A DNA stretch of 64,000 nt from Chitinophagaceae bacterium (GTDB lineage: Bacteria > Bacteroidota > Bacteroidia > Chitinophagales > Chitinophagaceae): NCBI GenBank assembly GCA_947371755.1, contig CANBQT010000005.1:1-64000 (forward strand), given 5' to 3'. The translations under genes and the position numbers were made by a program. Of the stretch, positions 38,411 through 49,173 are shown piece by piece. Numbering within the stretch: position 1 is the stretch's first letter; every line of letters starts with the position of its first letter. The notes under the pieces were generated by a model. The model was not told where the DNA came from. It was given only the letters and a program-made list of their open reading frames with translations, and searched no databases.

Positions 38411-39187
38411 ATGCCTTCCGTTTTATTCCATATTGAAAATAATATCGCATACATCACATTGAATAGACCCGATAAATTAAATTCTTTTAATAGGGAAATG
38501 GCGCTATTATTTCAAAATTATTTAGATGAAGCTGCCTCTGTAAAAGAAATCAGATGTGTATACATAACGGGTTCTGGAAAAGGATTTTCATCTGGTCAGG
38601 ACTTGTCGGAAGTGATCGACCCAAATGGGCCAGGCATGGATAAAATTTTAAGTGAACACTTCAATCCGATCATAAAAAAAATTAGAAATCTTCCTAAGCC
38701 AGTCATTGCTGCTGTAAACGGTGTTGCTGCTGGTGCTGGGGTGAATATTGCTTTGGCATGCGATATTGTTGTATCAAATAATGATGCCATTTTTATACAG
38801 GCATTTTCAAAAATTGGTTTGATCCCTGATAGTGGCGGAACCTATACTCTTCCAAGATTGATTGGTTTACAAAAAGCCTCTGCCTTAATGATGTTGGCTG
38901 ATAAGATAAGTGCCCGTGAAGCATTTCAAATGGGGATGATCTATAAAGTATTCGACAATGAAAATTTTGTTGGAGAAACAACCAGCATCGCAAATACTTT
39001 AGCAAATATGCCTACAAAAGCACTGGCATATATTAAGCACGCATTGAATCAAAGTTATTTGAATACCATGGAGCAACAATTAGAATTAGAAGATAACTAC
39101 CAACAAAAAGCAGCAGCAACTTCAGATTTTAAAGAGGGAGTGCAAGCATTTTTAGAAAAAAGATCACCTCGCTTTAAAGGCGAATAG
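38411..39187 (+). CDS. Enoyl-CoA hydratase/isomerase, PaaG/PaaF-like
   Basis: VLFHIENNIAYITLNRPDKLNSFN, GKGFSSGQDLSE, IGLIPDSGGTYTLPRLIG; start at 38411 preferred. Confidence 0.88.
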   Translation: MPSVLFHIENNIAYITLNRPDKLNSFNREMALLFQNYLDEAASVKEIRCVYITGSGKGFSSGQDLSEVIDPNGPGMDKILSEHFNPIIKKIRNLPKPVIAAVNGVAAGAGVNIALACDIVVSNNDAIFIQAFSKIGLIPDSGGTYTLPRLIGLQKASALMMLADKISAREAFQMGMIYKVFDNENFVGETTSIANTLANMPTKALAYIKHALNQSYLNTMEQQLELEDNYQQKAAATSDFKEGVQAFLEKRSPRFKGE

Positions 39188-39280
39188 AATTTGATCTATT
39201 GCTTAAGAACAAGCAAGAAAATTATTTAACGTAACTTTGCCTGTTGCAATCTGCAATTACACATTTAATGAATTCAAAGC

Positions 39281-40285
39281 GTGTCTGAAAGAAGTAATTT
39301 TATCGATCTCATCCGTATATTTTGTCATTCTGGCCATGGTGGCGCAGGTTCCAGGCATTTTATGCGCAATAAATTAACTGCCATGGGTGGACCAGATGGC
39401 GGGGATGGCGGAAGAGGTGCACATATTATATTAAGAGGCAATAGTAATTTATGGACCTTATTACACTTACGCTATTTTAAAAATGTATTGGCAGAAGATG
39501 GTGAGATGGGCAGTAAAAATAATTGCACAGGGAAAGACGGAGCAGATATCATTATTGAAGTGCCTCTTGGAACTATAGCAAGGGATGAAGAAACAGGAAA
39601 AATTGATGCAGAGATTTTAGAAGACGGTCAGGAGATCATACTCATGAAAGGCGGTAGAGGTGGATTGGGAAATAGTAATTTCGCCACTCCCACCAATCAA
39701 GCACCAGAACACGCACAGCCAGGCGAACCCGGCCTTGAGGGCTGGAAGGTATTAGAGCTAAAAGTATTGGCAGACGTGGGTTTGGTAGGTTTTCCAAATG
39801 CAGGAAAATCAACTTTGCTTTCAGTTATCACTGCTGCAAAACCAAAAATTGCTAATTACGCATTTACTACTTTAACACCTCAATTGGGGATGGTATCTTA
39901 TCGTGACAACAAATCATTTTGCATCGCAGATTTACCAGGAATCATAGAAGGAGCAGCAGAAGGAAAAGGATTAGGTCATAGATTTTTAAGACATATCGAA
40001 AGAAACTCAGCACTATTATTTTTAATCCCTGCCGATAGTGACGATCATTTGAAAGAGTTCGAAATATTAAGAAATGAATTAGAAGAATACAATCCAGAAT
40101 TATTACAAAAAGATTTTGTAATCGCAATTAGTAAATCAGATATGTTAGATGATGAACTAAAAGAAGCGATTAAAAAAGAATTGCCTGCTGGCATTCCACT
40201 CCTATTTATTTCTTCCATCACTAACAAAGGTTTAACAGAATTAAAGGATCTTTTATGGGATACTTTAAATAAACCACAATCTTAA
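39281..40285 (+). CDS. obgE: GTPase ObgE/CgtA
   Basis: GTG start; glycine-rich Obg fold [27 protein letters not shown]1, [16 protein letters not shown]. Confidence 0.95.
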   Translation: MSERSNFIDLIRIFCHSGHGGAGSRHFMRNKLTAMGGPDGGDGGRGAHIILRGNSNLWTLLHLRYFKNVLAEDGEMGSKNNCTGKDGADIIIEVPLGTIARDEETGKIDAEILEDGQEIILMKGGRGGLGNSNFATPTNQAPEHAQPGEPGLEGWKVLELKVLADVGLVGFPNAGKSTLLSVITAAKPKIANYAFTTLTPQLGMVSYRDNKSFCIADLPGIIEGAAEGKGLGHRFLRHIERNSALLFLIPADSDDHLKEFEILRNELEEYNPELLQKDFVIAISKSDMLDDELKEAIKKELPAGIPLLFISSITNKGLTELKDLLWDTLNKPQS

Positions 40286-40339
40286 CATCCTTATAAACAT
40301 TTGATTTACAATCAGTTGTAAAGAAAATAACTAAAACAG

Positions 40340-40377
40340 TAGGGTAATCTCAAAAAAATGGGGTTACCTTTTTTTAT
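40340..40377 (+). terminator. Intrinsic terminator downstream of obgE
   Basis: AGGGTAATCTCAAAAAAATGGGGTTACCTTTTTTT. Confidence 0.65.
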
Positions 40378-40556
40378 CTCTGGTATTAATCCTTGAATCT
40401 ACCATCCAAGACAAACGTCAATCATTTGGATGCCAGTTGATTCTTTTATCTACGCTTTGCAACACCATCTGAGAAGAAAAATATCTGTTTTACAGATTGC
40501 TTGTGCCATCAAGAAGTTCGTTATCAATTTATTTAATCTTAAAAATTAAAAAAAAC

Positions 40557-40976
40557 ATGAAAAAGCAATCAATCAACACAATCGCAAAAAGATTTTTCTT
40601 AGGCAACGTTTTAGCTGCAATGTTCTTTCTTTCTGCAAGCGCAAACACTGGTAGTACAAGAGTATCTATCGATCCAACTAAAAAAGTGGAAGTTAAGTAT
40701 GTAGGAACTGAAAAAGAAAGCTTGTTCTTCAATGTTAAATACAACAACGAAGCTGGTAAATCTTTTAAAGTTTATGTATTGGATGAGTATGGTGAAGTGA
40801 TCTACTCTGATAAGTTTTCAGAAAAGGCTTTCGATAAGAAATTCATTTTCCCTGCAAGTCAAGATGTAAACAAACTTACTTTCTTGATCAATACTGAAAA
40901 AGGTTCTTACAAAGAAATTTTTGACGTAGCTGTTAAGACTAATACTGTTTCTGAAGTAAGTGTTACAAAGAAATAA
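40557..40976 (+). CDS. Small secreted protein of unknown function
   Basis: Signal peptide MKKQSINTIAKRFFLGNVLAAMFFLSASA, beta-rich remainder; RBS-proximal start at 40557 preferred. Confidence 0.7.
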   Translation: MKKQSINTIAKRFFLGNVLAAMFFLSASANTGSTRVSIDPTKKVEVKYVGTEKESLFFNVKYNNEAGKSFKVYVLDEYGEVIYSDKFSEKAFDKKFIFPASQDVNKLTFLINTEKGSYKEIFDVAVKTNTVSEVSVTKK

Positions 40977-40987
40977 TTAACTAAAAC

Positions 40988-41031
40988 AAAAAGTAACACT
41001 GAGCAATGAATTTCATTCTCAGTGTTACTTT
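40988..41031. terminator. Bidirectional terminator between convergent genes
   Basis: AAAAAGTAACACTGAG...CTCAGTGTTACTTTTTTT. Confidence 0.8.
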
Positions 41032-41038
41032 TTTTATT

Positions 41039-41728
41039 TTACTGCTCTGTAATCGGACCTAAGAATACGGCCTGAGCACCTGTACCACCAAAGAATCCCT
41101 TTAATACGATGGTATAAGATTTGCCGGCTACTGCTTCAAAATTAGGTAATTGAGTGATGGTACTACTTGTACCAGCAACTACAGCAGAAACATTGAAAAC
41201 TCCAGGATCAATTGCTGTGTAACCGATAAAAGATAAAGTAGAAATATGATCGGTATAATTCCTACTGGAAAATAATTTAATTGGGGTAGTTCCCGATCTG
41301 ATAATATCTATGGAAGAATTTACATTGGCATAATCAAAAAAGCGAAGAAACGCTTTTCCTGCAGGTGGCGCAGTTCTGTCGTCCTGAAATAAATTTCCCT
41401 TTATCATTGAAACCGAATCATACACGATTGCAGAGTAATAATTATTCGGACTAAATGCAATACTTCCAGAACCTACCATACTGCTTGTACCAGCTTGCGT
41501 AAACGATATTGCTGTTGATGCAGCATTGATTGTTTGATAACTGGAAGCAGAGCCATATCCTACATTACCCACCACTAAGCTACTATTGGCATAAACATCC
41601 AATGCGCCTGCATTCGGAGATAAGTTGATGAAGCGCATATTTGTAGTGGAAGTTGTACTTGATTTTTTACAAGAAGTTACACTTACCAATATTAGAGCAA
41701 GTATGAGAGGATTAATTAATTTTTTCAT
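41039..41728 (-). CDS. DUF4397-like lipoprotein
   Basis: Lipobox LVSVTSCKKS; MRFINLSPNAGALDVYANSSLVVGNVGYGSASSYQTI. Confidence 0.8.
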   Translation of the reverse strand: MKKLINPLILALILVSVTSCKKSSTTSTTNMRFINLSPNAGALDVYANSSLVVGNVGYGSASSYQTINAASTAISFTQAGTSSMVGSGSIAFSPNNYYSAIVYDSVSMIKGNLFQDDRTAPPAGKAFLRFFDYANVNSSIDIIRSGTTPIKLFSSRNYTDHISTLSFIGYTAIDPGVFNVSAVVAGTSSTITQLPNFEAVAGKSYTIVLKGFFGGTGAQAVFLGPITEQ

Positions 41729-41819
41729 GTTAAATATCTGTTGATGCATTCAATATTACGTAAGTTCTCAAGATGTGTCTCAAATATTTGGCCAATAATT
41801 TCCTAAAAGAACAAAAAAA

Positions 41820-41841
41820 ATCCCCGGCAATTGCCAGGGAT
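41820..41841 (-). terminator. Terminator downstream of typA
   Basis: ATCCCCGGCAATTGCCAGGGAT with flanking A8 (U-tract on minus strand). Confidence 0.7.
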
Positions 41842-41861
41842 CTATATCAATCAATTCAAAA

Positions 41862-43676
41862 TTATCCAACTGCTTCGCTCTGCATACTCTTAGAGCTCTT
41901 CTTTCTGTCTTCTTCGTTCAATACCACTTTACGCATACGAATATTCTTAGGAGTTACTTCGATACACTCATCTTGTTGAATATATTCCATACACTCTTCT
42001 AAAGTGAATTGCAATTTTGGAACGATACGAACGCTATCATCACTTCCGCTTGCACGGTGGTTAGTAAGCTTTTTCATTTCCACAGCATTCACATTCAGAT
42101 CACCTGGTTTGATATGTTCTGCAATTACCTGACCTGCATAAACTTCTTCACCTGGCTCAATAAAGAATGAACCACGGTCTTGTAATTTATCAATAGAATA
42201 AGCTGTTGTTGTTCCACCAAATTTAGCGATCAACACACCATTGTTTCTTCCAGGAATTGGCCCTTTCCAAGGCTTGTACTCAATAAAGCGGTGTGCCATT
42301 ACAGCTTCTCCAGCAGTATTTGTAAGCATTTGAGAACGTAAGCCAATCAATCCACGAGAAGGTATTTCAAACTCCAGGTGTTGCATCTCACCTTTGCTTT
42401 CCATGATCTGCATTTCACCTTTACGCTGGGTAACCAAATCAATTACTTTACCACTAAACTCCTGAGGTACATCCACAACGAGGTTTTCAAATGGCTCGTG
42501 CTTTTTACCATCGATTGTTTTTACCAATACCTGAGGATTACCAACTGTTAATTCATAACCTTCACGACGCATTGTTTCAACCAGGATACCCAAGTGAAGG
42601 ATACCTCGTCCGAATACCAAGAAACTATCTGCACTATCCGTATCTTCTACACGCAATGCCAAATTCTTCTCAGTTTCTTTCATCAAACGATCACGTAAGT
42701 GACGTGAGGTAACGAACTTACCATCTTTACCAAAGAAAGGTGAGTTGTTAATGCTGAAAGTCATACTCATGGTTGGCTCATCCACACTAATAACTGGTAA
42801 AGCTTCAGGGTTTTCAATATCTGCAATGGTATCTCCAATATTGAAATCTTCTAATCCAACCACAGCACATAAATCGCCAGATAACACTTCTGCTACCTTA
42901 CGCTTTCCCATTCCTTCGAATACGTATAGTTCTTTTACTTTATTTCTCTTGAAAGTGCCATCACCTTGAACCAAGGCAATAGTTTGTCCTTCCTTGATCA
43001 TGCCACGTGTTACTTTTCCGATGGCGATTCTTCCTAAGAAAGAAGAATAATCCAAAGATGTAATCTGCAATTGCAAAGTACCTTCAGATATTTTTGGTTC
43101 TGGTACATATTTAATGATACCATCCATCAACGGAAGAATGTCTTCAGTCTGTGTTAAACTATCATTGAACCAACCGTTTTTACCACTACCGTAGAAAGTA
43201 GGGAAATTCAATTGTTCTTCTGTTGCATCAAGGTTAAAGAATAATTCAAAAACTGCGTCGTGCACTTCATCAGGGCGACAGTTTGCCTTATCCACTTTAT
43301 TGATAACCACAATCGGTTTAAGATTCAGGTGTAATGCTTTTTGTAATACAAAACGGGTTTGAGGCATGGGTCCTTCAAATGCATCCACTAAAAGGATAAC
43401 ACCATCAGCCATTTTCAAAACACGTTCAACTTCACCTCCAAAGTCAGAGTGACCTGGGGTATCAATTACATTTATTTTTACTCCGTTATAGGTAACAGCA
43501 GCATTTTTACTGAAGATAGTGATACCTCTTTCTCTTTCAAGATCGTTACTATCCATGATCAGTTCACCGGTATCCTGGTTGTCTCTAAAGACTTTAGTAG
43601 TCTGTAAAATACGATCTACTAATGTTGTTTTGCCATGATCTACGTGGGCGATGATAGCAATATTTCTTATTTCCAT
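41862..43676 (-). CDS. typA: Translational GTPase TypA/BipA
   Basis: RNIAIIAHVDHGKTTLVDRIL, RERGITIFSKN, IDTPGHSDFGGEVERVL. Confidence 0.96.
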   Translation of the reverse strand: MEIRNIAIIAHVDHGKTTLVDRILQTTKVFRDNQDTGELIMDSNDLERERGITIFSKNAAVTYNGVKINVIDTPGHSDFGGEVERVLKMADGVILLVDAFEGPMPQTRFVLQKALHLNLKPIVVINKVDKANCRPDEVHDAVFELFFNLDATEEQLNFPTFYGSGKNGWFNDSLTQTEDILPLMDGIIKYVPEPKISEGTLQLQITSLDYSSFLGRIAIGKVTRGMIKEGQTIALVQGDGTFKRNKVKELYVFEGMGKRKVAEVLSGDLCAVVGLEDFNIGDTIADIENPEALPVISVDEPTMSMTFSINNSPFFGKDGKFVTSRHLRDRLMKETEKNLALRVEDTDSADSFLVFGRGILHLGILVETMRREGYELTVGNPQVLVKTIDGKKHEPFENLVVDVPQEFSGKVIDLVTQRKGEMQIMESKGEMQHLEFEIPSRGLIGLRSQMLTNTAGEAVMAHRFIEYKPWKGPIPGRNNGVLIAKFGGTTTAYSIDKLQDRGSFFIEPGEEVYAGQVIAEHIKPGDLNVNAVEMKKLTNHRASGSDDSVRIVPKLQFTLEECMEYIQQDECIEVTPKNIRMRKVVLNEEDRKKSSKSMQSEAVG

Positions 43677-43750
43677 GTAAAATTTTAAGGCTGCAAAGGT
43701 ACGGCTTTAAGGCCGGAGGGCAATGGGTAACTTAAAACTTAATAGAATGG

Positions 43751-44869
43751 CTATACGCGAACGTAGATTTTGCGCTTGTCTAATAGGTATCCTACCGACC
43801 AACAAACCAACATATAGCTCACTGCAAATAACAGAGATCCAAAATAATTACCGGCATAATCAAATATATTCATATATATCCACCTGAATAGATTAGAGTT
43901 ATCTCCAACAGGAACCATATAAAGAACTGTAACTAGTATTTCCGATAGCAAATACACAAAGAGTGGATTTTTACCCAGCACTTCAAAGAAATAGGTAAAC
44001 CTGGTCTTATTTTTAAAATCTATCAGATAAATAATAGCAGATAAGATTACACAATCAAGTCCTACAGTGATCAAAACAAAGGAAGATGTCCATAATTTTT
44101 TATTAATCGGGAACACCATATTCCAGCAATAGGCTAAGAATAACAATAAGGCACCAACTAATAAAAGTTTCGCAAGTACTTCAAACTCCTTCCCTTTTTT
44201 CTGAACAAATTGACCTACCGTAAACCCTGCAACCACATTGGCTATAGCTGGCATTGTACTCAATAAACCTTCAGGATCAAAAGCAAAGCCTTCCCCATGA
44301 TATAAGTGCGATTCTCCAAACAACCACAGATCCAGTTTTAGTCCTGCATTACCTGTAATGCTTAATGGATCTGAAGGATCACCAAACCAAATACAAACTG
44401 CCCAATAAAGCAATAGAAATCCGATACTGATGATCAATGCCAACCTCGGTTTTAAAAAATAGATCATCAATGACCCAATTCCATAACAAAGGGCAATCCT
44501 TTGTAATACTCCTAAAATTCTGGTATCGCTTAAAGGAGCTAAAATTACTTGGTGGTTATCATCTAAACGCACAAAGGGAAACCAATACATCAAAAAGCCA
44601 AGTAAAAATATCAGTGCAGTTCTTTTAAAAATTTTGGTAAGGATGGCAGACTGACTCATCCCCGCCCACTTTGGCATTACAAAGCTCATAGCGTTTCCAA
44701 CTGCAAATAGAAATGATGGAAATACCAGATCAGTTGGTGTAAAGCCATGCCATTTTGCATGCAATAGCGGAGCAAATGTCATATCATTTCCTGGCGTATT
44801 TACAATAATCATCAGGCAAATGGTCATTCCCCTAAATACATCCAGGGCAAGAAATCGTTTAGCAGCAGT
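43751..44869 (-). CDS. HGSNAT-like acyltransferase / DUF5009 family membrane protein
   Basis: KRFLALDVFRGMTICLMIIVNTPG...WHGFTPTDLVFPSFLFAVGNAMSF; start choice (MTAAKR) tentative. Confidence 0.8.
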   Translation of the reverse strand, partial: TAAKRFLALDVFRGMTICLMIIVNTPGNDMTFAPLLHAKWHGFTPTDLVFPSFLFAVGNAMSFVMPKWAGMSQSAILTKIFKRTALIFLLGFLMYWFPFVRLDDNHQVILAPLSDTRILGVLQRIALCYGIGSLMIYFLKPRLALIISIGFLLLYWAVCIWFGDPSDPLSITGNAGLKLDLWLFGESHLYHGEGFAFDPEGLLSTMPAIANVVAGFTVGQFVQKKGKEFEVLAKLLLVGALLLFLAYCWNMVFPINKKLWTSSFVLITVGLDCVILSAIIYLIDFKNKTRFTYFFEVLGKNPLFVYLLSEILVTVLYMVPVGDNSNLFRWIYMNIFDYAGNYFGSLLFAVSYMLVCWSVGYLLDKRKIYVRV

Positions 44870-44982
44870 CATACAACAATTTTGGTATGCCAATATAGTT
44901 AAATTATTAAACCAATTAATCAGTGTACCATCTCATTCAATATTTTCAACTAATTTAATTTCTCAAATCAAATTGTTTCTTC

Positions 44983-45978
44983 ATGCGATTGCTTAAAATC
45001 ATATTGGCGCTTATCGCCATTCTTTCTGTTGTATATTTTTTTGGACCACATCCATCAAAGCCCATTTACGCTTCCACATTACCAACGGTACCTGCAGAGC
45101 CAACGGCTTTAATGAGTTATGTTCAGCAGGAAGAAGCAAAGCATATGGTAAAAAAAGATAACGAAGCAGAAATCGTTTGGAACGATACCCTTACCAAACA
45201 AAAAACGCCTTACGCCATTGTATATCTGCATGGATTTAGTGCCAGCAAAATGGAAGGCGCTCCCTCACATTCTGAAGTGGCAAAAAAATTTGGATGCAAT
45301 TTATATTTAGCTCGTTTATCACAGCACGGCATTGATACAACAGATGCCTTAGAAAATATGACTGCCGATAATTTATGGGAAACGGCAAAGCAAGCATATG
45401 CCATCGGTAAACAGTTAGGAGATAAAGTAATCTTAATGGGCACATCCACAGGAGGTACGCTGGCATTGCAACTGGCTGCTACCTATCCGGATGTTGCAGC
45501 ACTTATACTTTACTCCCCGAATATTGCAGTAAACGATCCCAATGCATGGCTCCTCAATAATCCATGGGGGCTTCAAATTGCTAGACTTGTAAAGGGCTCT
45601 GATTATAATATTATAAAAGCAGATTCTGAGTATTCAAAATATTGGAATACAAAATATCGATTAGAAGCTGTGGTATCTTTGGAGGAGTTATTAGAAACTA
45701 AAATGAATGCAACAACTTTTCAGTCAATCAAGCAACCTGTCTTAACATTGTACTATTATAAAGATGAGCAACATCAAGACCCCGTAGTAAAAGTAAGTGC
45801 CACAAAAGAAATGTTTGAACAACTTGGTACTTCTAAGGAAATGAAAAGGGCAGTTGCGATGCCTAATACTGGAAATCATGTAATAGGCTCTCCCATATTA
45901 TCCAAAGACGTGGCAGGTGTTGAAAAAGAAACCATACTTTTTATGCAGGAAATCATGCATATGAATGCCGTAAAATAA
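44983..45978 (+). CDS. Alpha/beta hydrolase
   Basis: YLHGFSASKME, GTSTGGTLAL (GxSxG), TGNHVIGSP catalytic His region. Confidence 0.83.
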   Translation: MRLLKIILALIAILSVVYFFGPHPSKPIYASTLPTVPAEPTALMSYVQQEEAKHMVKKDNEAEIVWNDTLTKQKTPYAIVYLHGFSASKMEGAPSHSEVAKKFGCNLYLARLSQHGIDTTDALENMTADNLWETAKQAYAIGKQLGDKVILMGTSTGGTLALQLAATYPDVAALILYSPNIAVNDPNAWLLNNPWGLQIARLVKGSDYNIIKADSEYSKYWNTKYRLEAVVSLEELLETKMNATTFQSIKQPVLTLYYYKDEQHQDPVVKVSATKEMFEQLGTSKEMKRAVAMPNTGNHVIGSPILSKDVAGVEKETILFMQEIMHMNAVK

Positions 45979-46036
45979 AGGATAATGACGATTTTAAATT
46001 CTCTTATCTTCGTCAGCATAAACTAAAACGATTGTT

Positions 46037-47086
46037 ATGCCACTGAGTAAAATAGCAGGTATTGGAATGTATGTTCCAGAGCAAATTGTTACTAATAATG
46101 ATTTGAAAAAGTGGATGGATACAGATGATAGCTGGATTCAGGAAAGAACAGGCATTCAGGAAAGAAGGTTTGCAAAACGTACAGAAGAAACTACCACTAC
46201 CATGGCTGTTGAGGCGGCCACTATTGCCATTGAAAGAGCCGGTATTACAGCTCAGGATATTGACTTTATTGTTTTTGCTACGCTTTCACCAGATTATTAT
46301 TTTCCAGGTTGTGGGGTGTTATTGCAAAGAGCGATGAAAATGAAAGAGGTAGGCGCTTTAGACATTCGTAACCAGTGTAGCGGATTTTTATATGCGATAA
46401 GTGTGGCTGACCAGTTTATTAAATCAGGCATGTATAAGAATATATTAGTCATTGGAGCAGAGAAGCATAGCATGGGTCTGGATTTTAGCACAAGGGGAAG
46501 AAATGTTTCTGTGATTTTTGGTGATGGCGCTGGTGCAGTGGTATTACAGCCCACAGAAAAAACCAATCAAGGAATTTTGAGTACACACTTACATAGTGAT
46601 GGTGGCAGTGCCGAAATATTAGCACAATACAATCCTGGATCTCATGCCAACCATTGGATGGAAACACCAGTTGCAGATTTTGATGATGCAGAAATTGGAG
46701 AAATGTTTATGAGTCATAATATGATCGACCATGCGCAATTATTTCCTTTCATGGACGGCCCAACTGTATTTAAAAAAGCTATCGTAAAGTTCCCGGAAGT
46801 AATCATGGAGGCATTAGCTCAAAACGGATATACTACTGAAGATTTAAATATATTGATACCGCACCAGGCAAATCTAAGGATCAGTCAGTTCGTTCAACAA
46901 AAACTAAAACTACGTGATGATCAGGTGTATAATAACATCATGAAATATGGTAACACTACTGCCGCTTCTGTACCGATTGCATTGTGTGAAGCATGGCAGA
47001 ATGGGAAAATAAAAGAAGGAGATCTGGTTTGTCTGGCTGCATTTGGTAGCGGCTTTACTTGGGCTTCTGCATTACTGAAATGGTAA
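46037..47086 (+). CDS. 3-oxoacyl-ACP synthase III (FabH-like)
   Basis: DIRNQCSGFLYAI (Cys), LIPHQANLRI (His), KYGNTTAASVP (Asn). Confidence 0.92.
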   Translation: MPLSKIAGIGMYVPEQIVTNNDLKKWMDTDDSWIQERTGIQERRFAKRTEETTTTMAVEAATIAIERAGITAQDIDFIVFATLSPDYYFPGCGVLLQRAMKMKEVGALDIRNQCSGFLYAISVADQFIKSGMYKNILVIGAEKHSMGLDFSTRGRNVSVIFGDGAGAVVLQPTEKTNQGILSTHLHSDGGSAEILAQYNPGSHANHWMETPVADFDDAEIGEMFMSHNMIDHAQLFPFMDGPTVFKKAIVKFPEVIMEALAQNGYTTEDLNILIPHQANLRISQFVQQKLKLRDDQVYNNIMKYGNTTAASVPIALCEAWQNGKIKEGDLVCLAAFGSGFTWASALLKW

Positions 47087-47121
47087 TGACAAAATTCCAA
47101 TGATTATTTGATAATGTTTTT

Positions 47122-48021
47122 ATGAAGAGAAAGATCAACTTTTTAGTCAACCCTATTTCTGGCAATACCAAAAAAGATGAAATTCTCCGTTTGGTGCATA
47201 CTGAGATGCAAGGGAAAGAAATTCCTTTTGAATTTATTTTCACCAATGCATCCGGAGATTATGATGAAATAAAAGATAAGATCGATACAGAAGAGGTTAC
47301 TGACATAGTAATCATCGGTGGAGATGGCACAGTGAACCAGGTTGTTAACGCACTGCGTGAAACGAATATTCAATTTGGTATCATACCCGTTGGTTCTGGA
47401 AATGGTTTAGCCCTGGCTGCAGGGATACCTAAAAAACCAATTGATGCCATACAGCTAATTCTAAAAGGAGAAGCAAAGCCCATTGACGCATTTCTGATTA
47501 ACCATCAATTTTCCTGCATGCTCAGTGGTGTGGGCTTTGATGCACAAGTGGCGCATGATTTTGCCAGTAAGGCTGCCAGGGGCTTAATGACATATACCCA
47601 GCAAAGTCTGATTAATTATTTCAAAGCAAGTCCTTATCAATTTGAAATTATCCTTGAAAATTTTTCATTTTTTACTGATGCATTTTTCATCAGTATTGCC
47701 AACAGCAATCAATTTGGGAATAATGTTACCATTGCACCAAAAGCGAGTTTGAATGATGGATTATTGGATATCGTAGTTGTGCAAAAAATGAACAAAGCAA
47801 AAATGCCTTTTGCCGTGTTAAAACAAATCAGGGGTAATAATAAATTAACCGAATTAGTGGAGAATTTGAGCAAAAATAATATCCTGTATTTCCAAACGAA
47901 TGCGCTTACTATTAAAAACACTAAGTATGCTCCTTTTCATATTGATGGAGAGCCGAAAGAAACTTCAGCAGAATTCAACATTGAAATTATTCCAAGTTGT
48001 TTTAGATTGATTCAACCCTGA
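47122..48021 (+). CDS. Diacylglycerol/lipid kinase family protein
   Basis: INFLVNPISGNTKKDEI, VIIGGDGTVNQVVNAL, PVGSGNGLALAAGIP. Confidence 0.9.
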   Translation: MKRKINFLVNPISGNTKKDEILRLVHTEMQGKEIPFEFIFTNASGDYDEIKDKIDTEEVTDIVIIGGDGTVNQVVNALRETNIQFGIIPVGSGNGLALAAGIPKKPIDAIQLILKGEAKPIDAFLINHQFSCMLSGVGFDAQVAHDFASKAARGLMTYTQQSLINYFKASPYQFEIILENFSFFTDAFFISIANSNQFGNNVTIAPKASLNDGLLDIVVVQKMNKAKMPFAVLKQIRGNNKLTELVENLSKNNILYFQTNALTIKNTKYAPFHIDGEPKETSAEFNIEIIPSCFRLIQP

Positions 48022-48022
48022 T

Positions 48023-49084
48023 TTATATTTTTCTTGCCCTTACCACATACAGTATAGACACCAATACCAACAATAATAACATTCCAACTAATTGGTGCAA
48101 TTCAGCCATCCATTCAAACATCCCCCATGTACCTGCCACAATATGAGAACTGGAAAGTACCGTTAAAATACCTAATAATACCTGCATCAAAACAAATGCA
48201 ATAGGCATTGTTCGCAGGTAATTGAAAAGCAAACTTCCTTTAGTTTTATATAGCTTGTAAGACCAAATGGCTATCAACATCATTAACAGATAGGCCAGTC
48301 CGCGATGGACAAAATGTACCCATATTTTATTATCAATGGCATTTATGAAAAAACTGTCGCCATTAGTTAAGTGATCGGGGATCCATGCACCATTGATGGT
48401 GGGCCAGGTAGCAGCAATATTTGCGGCTTTATGTCCTGCCATTAAAGCTCCGTATAATAATTGTAGCACTAATACTGCAATCAAAGCAAGGTTCCATTTT
48501 CTCAACCCTGCATTAAAAACAATTTGCTGTGGTTTAACCAATAAACTCAATGCAAACCAATAGGTATAAGCTAATAAGCCTAAAGCAAAAATAAAGTGCA
48601 GTGCCAACCTTGTGGGTTTTACATATACTGCATCTCCTGTTAATCCACTGGCCACCATGATCCAACCAATTGCTCCTTGTAAAGCGCCAAGTACAAATAA
48701 TAATAACAGAGGTTGTACCATTTCTTTTTTAAAATGCCTCTTGACCAAAAAATAAACGAACCCAATAGCAAATACCAAACCAATGGTTCTAGCCCAAAGG
48801 CGATGAAACCATTCCCAAAAGAAGATGAATTTGAAATCCGACACAGTGAACTCAAAATTCAGGTATTGAAACTGAGGAGTCTGACGATATTTATTAAATT
48901 CTAACAACCATTGCTGCTCATTCAGTGGCGGTAAAGCGCCTGTAACTACATCCCATTGTGTAATGGACAAACCACTTCCTGTTAAACGGGTGATGCCACC
49001 CAGGGCAATTTGTATCACCGTCATTCCCACACCAATCAAAAGCCAGGTTGCCACCAGTTTTGAAGACCTATCGATTTTCTGCAT
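48023..49084 (-). CDS. ctaA: Heme A synthase (COX15/CtaA)
   Basis: GGITRLTGSGLSITQWDVVTGALPP, EWFHRLWARTIG, HFVHRGLAYLL. Confidence 0.92.
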   Translation of the reverse strand: MQKIDRSSKLVATWLLIGVGMTVIQIALGGITRLTGSGLSITQWDVVTGALPPLNEQQWLLEFNKYRQTPQFQYLNFEFTVSDFKFIFFWEWFHRLWARTIGLVFAIGFVYFLVKRHFKKEMVQPLLLLFVLGALQGAIGWIMVASGLTGDAVYVKPTRLALHFIFALGLLAYTYWFALSLLVKPQQIVFNAGLRKWNLALIAVLVLQLLYGALMAGHKAANIAATWPTINGAWIPDHLTNGDSFFINAIDNKIWVHFVHRGLAYLLMMLIAIWSYKLYKTKGSLLFNYLRTMPIAFVLMQVLLGILTVLSSSHIVAGTWGMFEWMAELHQLVGMLLLLVLVSILYVVRARKI

Positions 49085-49173
49085 AATAAACTATTTCAAA
49101 CAGGGCAAAGTTAGTAGTATATTAATTCTATGATGATTTTTGTAAAATGAATTTGATACTGTTATAAACTTTC

